Below are positions 37,801-50,600 of a DNA stretch of 64,000 nt, in pieces (position 1 is the first letter of the stretch; each line of letters opens with the position of its first letter). Origin of the DNA: Carallia brachiata (Eukaryota; Streptophyta; Magnoliopsida; Malpighiales; Rhizophoraceae); the NCBI GenBank assembly GCA_021464245.1, contig JADCRB010000007.1, positions 7,012,819 to 7,076,818 of the forward strand. Reading direction: 5' to 3'. The notes beneath the pieces are model-generated. The model was not told the DNA's origin. It worked only from the letters and a program-made list of their open reading frames with translations, and did not search any database. A program made the position numbers and the translations under genes.

Positions 37801-40800
37801 ACCTCTCTTCAGCAATATGTTATTAATTCGGTATTTTGTGCTCATATAGTGTGTCTTCATGTTGCAAACAGGCATAACTTTCTTGATAAACCAGTTGGTT
37901 TGTGTAATGTGTGAAGATAACTTTTGATTCTCTTGAATACAATTCTTATCTGTTGATAATTGTGTTTTTATATGATGAAATTGACAAAATGACTCTTTTA
38001 TTATTTTCCGTAGGAAATTAATGCACCTATTTGTGAGTTGTTTGCATTTGCTATGGTAAGAATTGTAGTTTTTTAAGTTGTTCATACTTTAAATACTTCA
38101 CAAATTTGTTTGTTTTCTATTTTCTGTTTTTTTAGTTGTCTTGTTTTCTTAGAAGTGATCCAATGAAGAGGGGAAACAACAGAAGGTGAATGATGAGAAG
38201 AAAGAGAAAGAATGACCTAAGTTGGTTCATGTAGTTGACCTCAATTAAGATTTGAAAATAAGACTTTGTTATTGTTATTACTGCTTTTTTTTCTAAGAAA
38301 TTTGTTTTACTAATCCTTCCAACTTGACAGGCTTACTATCGGGGAGGAAAACGCTGCAATTTTAGACTCATATGTGGGGGTCATATGGTTCACATTTTGA
38401 CTTAGATATCAGGAACATAGCATGGATACTGATAGAAGCAAAATTGAAACTTCCTTCCATGAAATATGCCCATTTTTGCTGTAATGCTTTCAGGTTAATA
38501 CTTGATTTCTGTATGACAATCAATCGAGAAAAAGAAGAGTTGCAGGTGACATGGAAGCGCCTATGTTGAAGCTGAAATTGTTTTTCAGATAATCCAATTG
38601 GGTGAAAGGTATATAAGCATCTGTAATTCTCTTTTAGAGGATAATTGGGATGATTACTTCCCATGCTTTAAAATGGTTTCATCTTCTGAATGATTTATGC
38701 AGGTACTTATTTAAGCATGTGTTCTATTTTTATTCTACAGTTGTCTAGGATTGTATCAAGCCTGTGCATCCACATTTTTTGTGAAATTTTATACACTGAT
38801 CATTCTAACCAAGTTTATGGTAACCTGTAGGCTGCTAGCAAAAAACTTGACTACTGGCTAGACTTTTGAAGGTAACTTTTGATTCTTGTGGAGTGCGTAA
38901 TCATGGTTGGTTAGAGATTATGTTTCCCCATTCCCATAATGCTTATATCTTTCAGTATTGAGACATGAGCCGTGATATTGATTTTTTGCCATTTTTCTAC
39001 AAGTATTGTGAGTATTTTTAGCAAGTATTTGTAAATTGTTCATTATTGCTAAGTCTCTTCATGTATCAGTTTGCTCTGTTCTTGATTGCCTCTGTGATCA
39101 AGCATTGTATCTGGTTTATAGCAAAAGATTGTTCTTTTTTTCAGGGAATTAATTTCCTTCAACATTTTCATTTTAGTATTTTGGAATCACTGATGGGCTT
39201 GCTTTTGTTCTCAAGGTATTTGTTCCTAAATCAAGCTAGCATTGACTTTTTGGAGACTACAATTATAGGTATCATTTCTTAATCCATCTTTATTTTTTAT
39301 GGATCTTGATTTCTTTTCTCATGTTTTATTCTTTTGATTGCTGAACTGCAAGATATTTGTTTTTCTAGAAGCTTTTTCTTCAAAAGGGGATGATGAAGAC
39401 ACAATGTAGGACGTGGGAAATTGAAGATTCTCATTAAGATTCTCTAAATTGCTTGCAAGATTCTTGTTGTACGACTTCAATTCATCAGAAACTATTTAAC
39501 AGGTAAAGTAAGTAGTTGTGATTATCAAGATTTTAAATTTCTTACACCATGTATACCGTAACCTGGTCATTCTTGCCTTTTATTAGGCCTTATTTAGTTA
39601 CTCGTGCAGAGCAGACTGTTTCTACTAGGGTTTCTGGAAGATGCAGTGATGGGAAAGTTATGAATTACCCTAACAATACTGCACATGTTAAGGTATGTAA
39701 ATTGCTGACTTTGAGGGTTATGCCCTCTGGAATGTTAATTCCTATTATTTTCTTTTTTTTTTTTTTTAAATTTATTCCTTCTCTTCAATTCAATTGAGGT
39801 TCTAACATTTGACTGCACTGTGATCGAACTTTCTTTTATTGAACGGAATGATGAACTATTTCAAATTGAGGCTGCACGCTAAGGTAATCTATTTTTTATG
39901 GTGTCGAATTTTTTTGCTCATCTCTTTTATTACTTGTTTTCTCTTTTACCTAATGGAATTAGGAGTACCCAATTTTTCCAATGTAATGGGGATAAATCTC
40001 CCAACACAGATGGGAAAATGTAGAACTTTTTTCTGTTTGAGTGTTGCGGGCCTCTCAGAGTCTCGGAGGTGGACTCTCAATTCAAGAGACGGGGAGAGTT
40101 AGAGAGTCGTTTAGGCACATATTTCATTTTCTTTTTTCTTTTAGTGCTTAATTTCTCCTTTCTCTCTTGCCTCCCCAGGACACAAGGATACAAGGACCTG
40201 CCCCTAGCGGATCTCTGTAGAGTTCAAATTCGGTGCTCTCTCTCATTTTGTTTATTTTGAATCTTTTGTTTTCTTTGTTTGTTTGCTCGTGATATGTTAT
40301 AGACCTTTAGTTTTCTGTTTCAAAATCTTGTGTTGCTTCTGGTGCAGGTAGTTAGGGTGTTTGGAGTGCAAGAGAGAAAGAGGTTTACTGTGCCCGCACC
40401 AAGGTTCACTTCCATGCTGTGACCTCTAGTCTTGCCCTTCCACTTTCTTTTTGTTATATTTCTATATGAAAGATACACACCTGTTCTTGGATTTTCTGCA
40501 TTTGAAGCATCGTAAGTTGTTCATCTTCATTACCATCTTTATGCATTATTGTTCATCTTCACTTTTTATTTTTTATTCCACATTTTGCATTGTTCCATAT
40601 AGGCATTGTTTGCAAGGATGGAATCTGGTTTCGAGCACAAGATCAGTCTTCTTCACAGGTCTTAGGTTCAGGCTTAAGTCTTTTTATCTGATTGTATTCT
40701 TTTGGGAAAATTAGACTCAATCAACATTTTCCTTCTAGTCAGGTGCTCTTGCATATTTGAGAGTTGGACACATTTATAATTGTGTTTTCTCACCTTAGAA

Positions 40801-43800
40801 TTTATGTTAAAGACTGCAACTACAGGTATGAATTTCACTGTCATGATGTTGTTACTCGTTCATCACTTGTCCTGTTCACCTCTCCTATGGTTGTTATGAA
40901 TTTTTTACTGATGATCTTGCAAGATGATGATTGATAGGATTTGAATGGGAGAAAATAATTTTGGGCAAGTTGAAAACAATGCAGTATTATTGCCAGTTTG
41001 GGGACGGAAGACTATTTTCTTTCTACTCCAGTTATGTTCCTGTTCACTTAGATTAGGATCTCTTCAGACTGGGAATGGCTGCAGTTGGAGTGTTATCTAC
41101 AAAAAAGACCGGGTGTGTGTGTGAAGGTACCTTTTGATTCTCTTGTATGTGATCCTTATTGGTTGTTGATTTGTGTTTTTGTATGATGAGATTGACAAAA
41201 TGACTCTTTTATTATCTTTCTGTAGGAAATTAATGCATCTATCTGTGGATTGTTTGCATTTGCTATGGTAAGAATTTTAAATTTTTAAGTTTTTTATACT
41301 TTAACTACTTCACGAATTTGTTTGTTCTTTGTGTGCTCTTTTTTTTTTTGTTTTGTTTAGCTGTCATGTTTTCTTAGAAATTGTCCAATTAAGAGTGGGA
41401 CCCAAAGAAGAGTGAGAAGAAAGGAAGAGAGCTACCTGACCTCAATTAAATTGAAATGAAGACTTTGTTTTTTTGATTTGTTTTGTTTTTTTTTTTGCTG
41501 CTTTCTTTCTGAGAAATTTGATTCTATTAATCCTTCCAACATGATAGTCTCACAATCAGGCCAGGAAAAGACTACAATTTCAGACTCATATATGCGGGCT
41601 TCTACTGCTCCTATGGTTCACATTCTTGACTTAGATGTCAGAATATAGCATAAGTACTGATAGAGGCAAAATTGAAAGTTCCTTCCATGAAATATGTCAT
41701 TTTTTCTGTAATGCTTGCAGGTTAAGTGCTTGATTTCAGTAGGAAAATCAATCAAGAAAAAGAAGAACTGCAGGTGACATAGAAGCACCTATGGTCGAAA
41801 CTGAAATTGTTTTTCAGATAATCCAAATGGGTGAATAGGTATTTGAGCATCTGTAACTGTATTTTTTTTTCTTGTGTGGAACAGATTGCTTCTACCTTTC
41901 TTTTGATGTTCTGGCGTCACACATTGGTTGGTCCATTTTCTTTGTCGCGTTTCATCAAAATACTCTGCAATATGTGATATCTGGAGAATGAAGTGATGGA
42001 AAAGATTTTTAATTAACCTTACGGTAATCCATCTGAAAGGGCATGTGAATTCTTAACTTAAACAATATTCTATCCAGAGTTTTAATTACTATTATTTCTT
42101 TTTCTTCATTGTTATTCCTTCTCTTCAATTGAGGTTCTAACATTTGACCACACAAACTCTTTTTTGAGCCGAGTGATTTCTATACCAACATTCAAAGATC
42201 CTGTCTAACTTGAAGTCTGTTGTACGGATGCTAACTTTCACAAATGGCGAACCCAGCAAATAACTCTCTCTACTCTGCTTATGTGTCCGGATATGCACAC
42301 AAAAAATTCTTATCATTCAATCACTTTTTTCATGTACATTTATCTTTCATTTTTATACTCAACATGGATGCCTTAGAAACTGATCATCTTATTTTTTCTG
42401 ACTTCTTCATACTTCAGTGTTCCTCTATCTGCCTCTGTCTCGCTGTCCAGTGTATGATTAGGCTTGCTTGATTTCGTTTAGATTGTTTGCATTTTTGGTA
42501 AGTTTTTTGAATTCTGCATTCAGTTTTCTGACATTTTTGTACAAATATCATACATGTTGGTGCCTAAATTGTTGTTTTACGCTAGCTTATGTTGAATTAG
42601 GTTCTTAGGTTCTGAAATCCGAGTTGTCCTGTTATCAGCTTCTCACCATGAAGCTCATTTTCCTTCTATTGGCAGGAGATTGGCCATCATGTCTTATATA
42701 TGCTCTCTGCTAGTTGCTAGTTGTTTTCAGTTTCTGGGACTATGCTAAGTAAGTCATTCATTTATTTCATTTGTTGAGCTGATGTTTACCATGCTGATGG
42801 TTAATGACTCAGCTGGAAAACCTTCCTTTTACTTTTTGGTCAATGGTTTGCGGTTCTCCTTGATCTCTCTGGTGTCACTCTTATTGTGCCTTCTGTCCTG
42901 GAATCAGTGAGATCTTTCAATGCAATGGAAGTTAAATCAGTGCTAAATCTGCTGGAAATTATTCCCTTTCTGGTTTTGCTGTAAGTTCTATGTCCAGCTA
43001 GCACATGCATTTTTCTACTCTCTCTCTCTCTCTCTCTCTCAACTTTTCACATATAATTATGCTCTGCTAAATTTACTTTGAAATCTCAGGTTCTGTTTAA
43101 CTGTGAAACTTTTTTTTGGGTACATCAGAAAATTAACTGACACTTTATTGACATGTTTATATTATCTCTTGGAAATTTTCCACATGTTATTTGTGCACTG
43201 ATTTTGTTTGGCAGCTGGAGAGTCGAAGATAACAAGAATGCTCTCTTCTCGTGCACTAAAATGCTTTCATCTTCTGAATGATTTATGCAGGTATTCATTT
43301 AAGCATCTGTTCTGTTTTGATTAGACATCTGGTTAGGATATTATCAAGTCTGTGCATCCACACTTTTTTCAGACATTTTGTACACTAATCATGCTAGCTA
43401 AGTTCATGGTATCGTGTAGGCGTCGAGCAAAGAAGACCTAGACATATGAGGGTTACTTCTGATCCTTGTGTTTTTTAATAAAAGATGAATGCTGATGTCT
43501 TTCAGTATGAAGGCATGATCCTTAACATTGATCTTTGCCATTTATCTACAAGATGACTTCCTGATTATCTTATTGATCTTTCCATAGGAAACACATGCAC
43601 CTATTCTTGCAATTTTTGCGTTTGCCTTGGCAAGTATTGTAAGACAATTTTAAGAAGTACTTGTAAGTTGTCCATAATTTTTACGTCTCTCTTCATAAAT
43701 CTGTCTGTTCTGTTTTAATTTTTGGTGTTTTGCTTTGTTCTGGATTGCCTTTGTGTTCAAGTATTGAATCTGGCTTGGACCTGTAAAGATTTGTAGAAGT

Positions 43801-46800
43801 ATAGACCCAATAACTTAAACGGATAACAATAGGGAAGAAGTAAGTAATATTAAATGGGTTTTTTGGATACCACATCTTACCTAAAACCTTAACGCTTAAG
43901 TTATGGGTCTTCTAACCACACTTATATATTGTTTTAGTCCTCCCTTCCTTTCTAATATGAGACACATAGGTGTGAGGGATGAGCAACTTGCAATGCTTGC
44001 AAAGGAGAATGTTATCAAATGTTGTGTCTACAACCTCTTTGCCATTTTGTATACTCTTTCTAACCAATGCAATGATGTATTGTGGGCATCTAGCAAAGCA
44101 CTCCTAGACTACCGGTTAAATATATGAAGCTTAACGTCTGGTTCCCACAGAGTATGTGATCCTTCTCAGTTGGAGACTGTCTTTCTATATGCCAAAAGTG
44201 CCAATGTCTTTCAGTTGAAGGGAATTAGCAATCACGTTGATATTGGCAAAAAGGTGTCCCATTGCACTTACATACTGTAACCTCTGGGCTTGTCCTTCCA
44301 CATTGATATTGGCCGTCAAAATGATTCGCATTTTTTATAGGAACGACCTGCACCTGTTCTTTTTTCTGTTTTGCATTTGCTTTTGCAAGCATGGTAAGCT
44401 GTTCATCCTTATTTCTATCTTCATGCATTATTTTGCTCTCCATTTTAACATTTTTTTTTCCTTATTTTGCTTTGTTCCATACAAGCATTGTTTACAAGAA
44501 TTGAATCTCGTTTGGAGCAAAATATTAGTTGGTTTTGGGAAAATTTGACCCCATTAATAAGTACCTTCTGGTGAGGTGGTCTTACTATCAGAATTTTATT
44601 TTATCTCAGGTTTCTTTAACAATGTCCCTGCTTACTTGAAAGTTGGACCACTGTTATAATTATTTTTCCCCTTTAAAACTTAATTAAAACTACAACAACA
44701 CATATGAATTTCATTACCATGATATCATTATTCTTGCATTACTTGTCTATGTTTGGCTTTCATATATTTGTTCTTATGTTTTTACTAATGATCATCTTGC
44801 AAAACAAGGATTTGACCGGGAGATTTTAATTTTGGGAAGTTGAAAATGATGCTATGTTTATTGTTGGTTTGGGGAAAGAAGACTTATTTTTATACACAGT
44901 AGGAAGATAACTATTCACTTAGATTAGGATCTCTTATGATCAGAATTGCTGCAACTTCACTGTAGGCATCTACCAGGTAACTTTTGGTTCTCTTATATCT
45001 AATCCTCGTTGGTTGTTGATTTGTGTTTTTGTATGACGAGATTGACAAAATTGTGGTCATTGTCTTTCTGTAGGAAATAAATGCGCTGTTTGTGGACTGT
45101 GTGCCCTTCTTATAGTAAGAACTGTAAGTTTTTAGGTTGTTCATACTTGAACTATTTCATGAATTTGTTGGTTCTTTATTTTACTTTTTTTTCCGTCCCT
45201 TTTTTTTTTTAAATGCTCCAAATAAGAGAGGGACCAAAAGAAAGCAACTAGTGAGAGAAGAGGGAGGGTGCACATAAGTTGACCAAAAGAAGGTTAATTA
45301 CTTGATTTCTGTCTGTCTATAAATCAATCGTAAGAAGAACTGCAGATGACATGGAACGACTGTGGATGAAGCTAGGTTTCTCATATAATCTAAATGAGTG
45401 AAAGGTATATAAGTGTCTCTAATTGTCTTTCAAATGGTCAAGGTCTAATTTAAGTTTTACATCTGTGAGTTTGGTAAATATAATCCTTTTCCTTTCAAAA
45501 TAGCGTCTGTTGATCAACGAACTCACCCGCACTTTGGAGGTAGGGTTGTTTAAATCGATCTCATAAGAGGTTTTTTCGCAGGGGTTGGGTGGGGGAGCAT
45601 GGGAGGCGGTCAAAACTTTTAGGAGAGGGATATTTGCTCATTGGTCCAATCTCAGTCTGCCTTCGTCTCACTATCCAGCGTATGATTAGGCTTTCTCGAT
45701 TTAATTTGATTATTGGTATTTTCAGTTAATTTTTTGCCTTCTGCATTCAGTTCTTTTGCTGCATTGCATTTTTGTATATTTAAACATCTTAAATTTGGGT
45801 GCCTAAATCATTGTCTTCCATTGGCTTAATATTGAATTAAGTTCTCAGCTTCTGAAATCCATGTTGTTTTGTTATCAGCTGCTCACCATGAAGTCCCATT
45901 TTCCTTCTATTGCCAGAAGATGGACTTGATATGTCTTGGATATATACTCTCTGCTAGTTGCTAACTGCTTTCTGTTTCTGGGGTGCGTTATGTAAAGTAT
46001 TCACGTATGTCATTTGTTGAGCTGATGTTTGCACTGTCAATAGTTACTGAGTCTGCTAGAATTCCTTCCTTTACTTTTTGATCAATATTTTCTAGTTCTG
46101 CTCAGTTTCTCTGGTGTTGTGCTCATTATTCCTCTTGTCCTGGAATTAGTAGGATTCTTCAGTGCAATTGCAGTTAAATCTATGTTAATTCTAGTAGAAG
46201 TTTTTCCCTTCCTGGTTTTGGCTGTAAGTGTCAAGCTAGCACATGGATTTTCTTCTCCGTCTCTCTCTCTCTCTTTCTCCCTCTCAACTTTCCACCTAGT
46301 ATACTCTGCTAGATATATTTTGGAATATCACTTATTGTTAAAACATAAAGCAACTATGACATTTTTTCTACCTGTCTATTTAACTCTTGGGAAATTTCCC
46401 ACAAGTTAGTTTACTCTTGGTTGTTGCACTGATATTGTTTGGCTGTTGGAGAGCTGAGCATAATAGGAACGATTGCTTCTCATGCACTTAATTGCTTTCA
46501 TCTTCTTTAGAATGATTTATGCAGGTATTCATTTAAGCATCTCTTCTAGTTTGATTCTAAATCTGTCTATGGTAGTATCAAGCCTGTGCATTCAATAATT
46601 TTTCTGACTTTTTGTACACTGGTCATGCTAACCAATTTCTTGGTAACATGCAGGCATCTAGCAACGAAGACCTGGACCGCTGGCTAGACATATGAAAGTG
46701 ACTTTGATTCTTATGGAGTGGCCAAGTAGGTAATCAATATTGGTTAGAAATTACGTTGTCTATCCCATAATGCTAATATCTTTTAGTATAAAGACATGAG

Positions 46801-47578
46801 CCTAACATTGAGCTTGGCCATCTTTCTACAAGATGACTTTCTGATTATCTGATTTATCGCCTTCTACAGGAAATTCATGCACCTGTTCTCAGAATTGTTG
46901 CATTAGCCTTGGCAGGTGTTGTGAGTATTTTTGTTACGTATGTGCGTTGTTCATAATTGTTGCGTCCTGCTTCTTGAATCTGTTTGCTCTATTTTATTTT
47001 TACTTATTCTTTTTCGGTAATTTGCTTTCTTTTGGATTGCCTTCATATTCACGAATTGAATCTGGTTGGACTTTGCACCAAAAGATTCATATTTAATTTT
47101 TTTTAATTGTTATTTTTCTCGAGAAATTAATTTCTTTCGACATTTTCATTCTAGCATTTTGAACTTGCTGTCAGACTTGTTCTTCTATCTCAAGGTTCTT
47201 TAAACAATATTTCTAAATATACCATCTACTTTTTGGTGACTAAAATTACATGTATAAATTTTTTGTCTCAAACTTTTTCTTTTTAATAATTCGTCCATTT
47301 TGCATCTCATATCTTATGCCTTCATTTTTCTTTCAGTACTTGATTTCTCCTTTCAATTCACGTAATGATCAAGCGAGGCCGCTCAAAAGATACGAAGACC
47401 AGCAATTGGTCGATCGCTGGCAACTTTGTTTTCATCCCTAATTGGTCAAGTTGGAATTCGATTCTCTCACTCATTTCTTTTGTTTTCTTTCTTTCTTTGT
47501 TTTTTGATAGGTTAAAGATCTTTAGTTTTCCCCTTTTATTTCCTAAAATTTAGATTTTAAGATCTTTTGTTGCTTGTG

Positions 47579-47655
47579 ATGCCGGAGAAGAGTGCAAGGG
47601 AGAAGAGGTCTACAGAGCCCCCGCACCTTGACGCAGTTGTTCGTAGCTTAACGGT
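47579..47655 (+). pseudogene. Exon-like open segment inside the array
   Basis: An ATG opens a frame reading MPEKSAREKRSTEPPHLDAV, then VRSLT, and ends at a good donor (ACG|GTGCGT). Blocks at about 33855-33905 and 40355-40410 are related but differ in frame. This is the most protein-like piece of the array. On its own it cannot be assigned to a family. Confidence 0.35.
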
Positions 47656-50600
47656 GCGTTCAAGAGTTTCACTTTGTTGATTATTGGTTAGTTCTGTACT
47701 CCTTGATTTTGAAGCTAATCTTGTGGATTCAATGCTAAATCACAAGTTTTGGTAGCTAATTTTGATTTATTTCTTATTTTTGGATTTACTTTCTTGAGCT
47801 TTGAAGGTTCATTCACAATTTTACTCGTCCATTGTATTCTTATTTTGATATTCTTATTTTGTTTACTTGTTATTAGTATTCTTATATTGTTAGAAATTAT
47901 TGTTTACTTCTTTATTTTGAACTTAATTTGTTTACCTGTCTAGCTTGAAGTGTTAGTTGCAAAGAGACTCAATTTGACAAATGGCGCGTGTGCTTGTGTG
48001 TGAACATGTCCATGAACGCACAAAAATATTTACTATCCCATCGCTTTTGTCAGTTTCTCTACTCCTTAGAAACTGATCATCTTATTTCTTTGACTTTCTT
48101 ATTTTAGTGTTGACAATCTAGCTAACTGTGTTATATTCAATGTGTTTTAAATGTCTGCAGTTTAAGTCTTGTATTTTTATTGACGGCTAAATATGTTCTG
48201 TTTGTAGGTTTTTTATTTTTATTTTTATTTTTTTCATTTTTAATTTGGACATGTGGCCGTGATGCATTGAATAGCCTGCAGGCTAGTCCTTTTACCTTTG
48301 TTTTCTGGCATGCTTGAAGAATATCTTAAATCTTTACTTTGAGTTATCTTGCTCTTTAAATCAGTCTCCGTCAGTGTGGCTTCTACTTTTGAGGTCGGGC
48401 ATGCTATAAAATAATATCTATCAGTAATATCAGATTGCTAATATCTCTAAGTAATTAGACACGAGCAATCATGTCGATATTTGTGTTCAACTATAGAATT
48501 AGTCAGCTTTTATGTTTTTGTAGGAAAGCCACACACTTATTTTCAGACCTGTTGCATTTTCCTTTGCAAGCACTGTAAGTTGCCCGTCCATCTTTAACTT
48601 TCTTCACAAATATGCGTGTTTTTCTTCATTTTCCACAAGTTCTCTTTCTCCCATTTCGATTAGGATAAAATTATAATGTCATCAAATGACCTGTCTACAA
48701 TTTCTTTGTTGTTGTGTATACTCTTTCTAACCAAGGCAACGATCTCCAGCAAAGAAATACGAAGTTAACTTCTGGTTCTCGTAGAGTGTGCTATCCTTGT
48801 TGATTGGAGATTGTGTTTCCATAGTGAAAGTGCCAATGTCTTTCAGTAGAAAAAAATTAGCAATCATGCTGATCTTCACAAAAATGGTGTACTTGGACCT
48901 CTAGGCTCGCCGTTCCATGTTGACCATGACAGTCAAGATGACTCTTCTATAGGAATGTTGTGCACCCGTTCTTGGATGTGCTGCATTTGGTTTAGCAAGT
49001 ATTGTAAGCCATTCATCTTTACTATCTTCATGTATTCTGTTTTTTCCTTCATTTTCACATGTTTTTTGTTAACTTATTTGCTTTGTTCCATAGAGGCATT
49101 GTTCCAAGGATTGAATCCAGTTTGGAACAAAAGATCAGTCTTCTTCGCAGGTCCCAGTTTGAGGTTTTAAGTCCTTTTAGCTGATTGACTTATGGGGAAA
49201 ATTTCACTCCATTAATAATTTCCTTCCAGTGAGGTGGTCTTGCCATCAGAATTATAAATATATCTCAGGGTTACTTAAAACGTTGTCTCTGCATATTTGA
49301 GAGTTGGACCACTGTTATAATTGCTGTTTTTTTTTTTTTTTTTTTTTCTGTAAACCTTCAAAAAAATACTACAAACTACAGGCATGGATTTCAATGTCAT
49401 GAGTTCATTTATTTTTTTTGTCATCTTATAGTTGGTCTTGTAAGTATATACTAATGATCTTGAAAAATGATTATTGATAGGTCTGAATGGGAAGACATAA
49501 TTTCAAGGAAGTTGAAAACGATGCTGTGTTTATTTGTGTGGGGGAAGGAAGACTATCTTCTTTTCACACCAGTGAGATTCCTGTTCACTTAGAGTAGATC
49601 TCTTAAAATCCATGCAACTCCACTGTAGGCATCTAGCAATCAAGACCCGCATTACTGGCTATATATATGTGCATCTGTTTGAAGGTAACAGAGGAAAGAA
49701 AAGGGGGAAAAAAAAAAAACAAAAGATAGAAAGAAGAAAGAAGGAGAGAAAGGAAAATGGCAATGGCGTCCTTTATGGCCATCACTCTACTGGAAAAAGG
49801 TTTCTTTTCTCCTGTTTCTCTATGACTATTACTTATCAAGTTCATTTCTAATCTGTTTTCTCAATGGATCTTGATTGCTTTTCTTTTCTTCTCCCATCTT
49901 GATTGCTGCATTACGATTATATTTGTTCTTATTTGAAGCTCCTCCTTTAAAAAGAAATTTAGGGCTCTTGAATATCAAGATTCTCGTAATTGCTTCCAAG
50001 ATTCTCATTGTAGGAGTTTAATTGATCGGTTACTGTCTAAGAGGTAAGGTCAGGTAGTTGTGATTTCCAAGATTTGAAGTTCTTATTATAACTTTGCCGA
50101 CTCTGCTGTTCATTAGTCATCCTTTCTTTACTTGGTGCAGAGCAGACTGGTTCTACCCTTCTTTTGATGTTCTAGCGTCACATATTGCTTGGTCCATTCT
50201 TCTCTTCAACTGAGTTTATACAGCTGCACAGGGGTGAAACTTTTTTGTTTTGGATTGAATGATGGACCCTTTCAATTGAGGCTCTAAGGTAACTTTTTTG
50301 TGAAGGTATTGCATTTTTTGCTCTTGTAGCCAAATAAACTTTTCTCTGCCAAGGCTTGAAACTTGTGCCTAACTTGATATGTTTGTTGCTCAGAGGCTCA
50401 GTTTGTCAAATGAGGAATACAGGTTCAACAAGTATCTAACTTATTTGTGTACTTGTGCATGGACACATCTATGCACACAGAAAAATGCTTATTATCCAAT
50501 CAGTTTGTAATTGAAATTTTCTTTCATTTTTATACTCATGATGGATACCTTAAAAATTGGTCTTCTTATTTTTCTGATCTCATCATATTTCAGTGTTAAG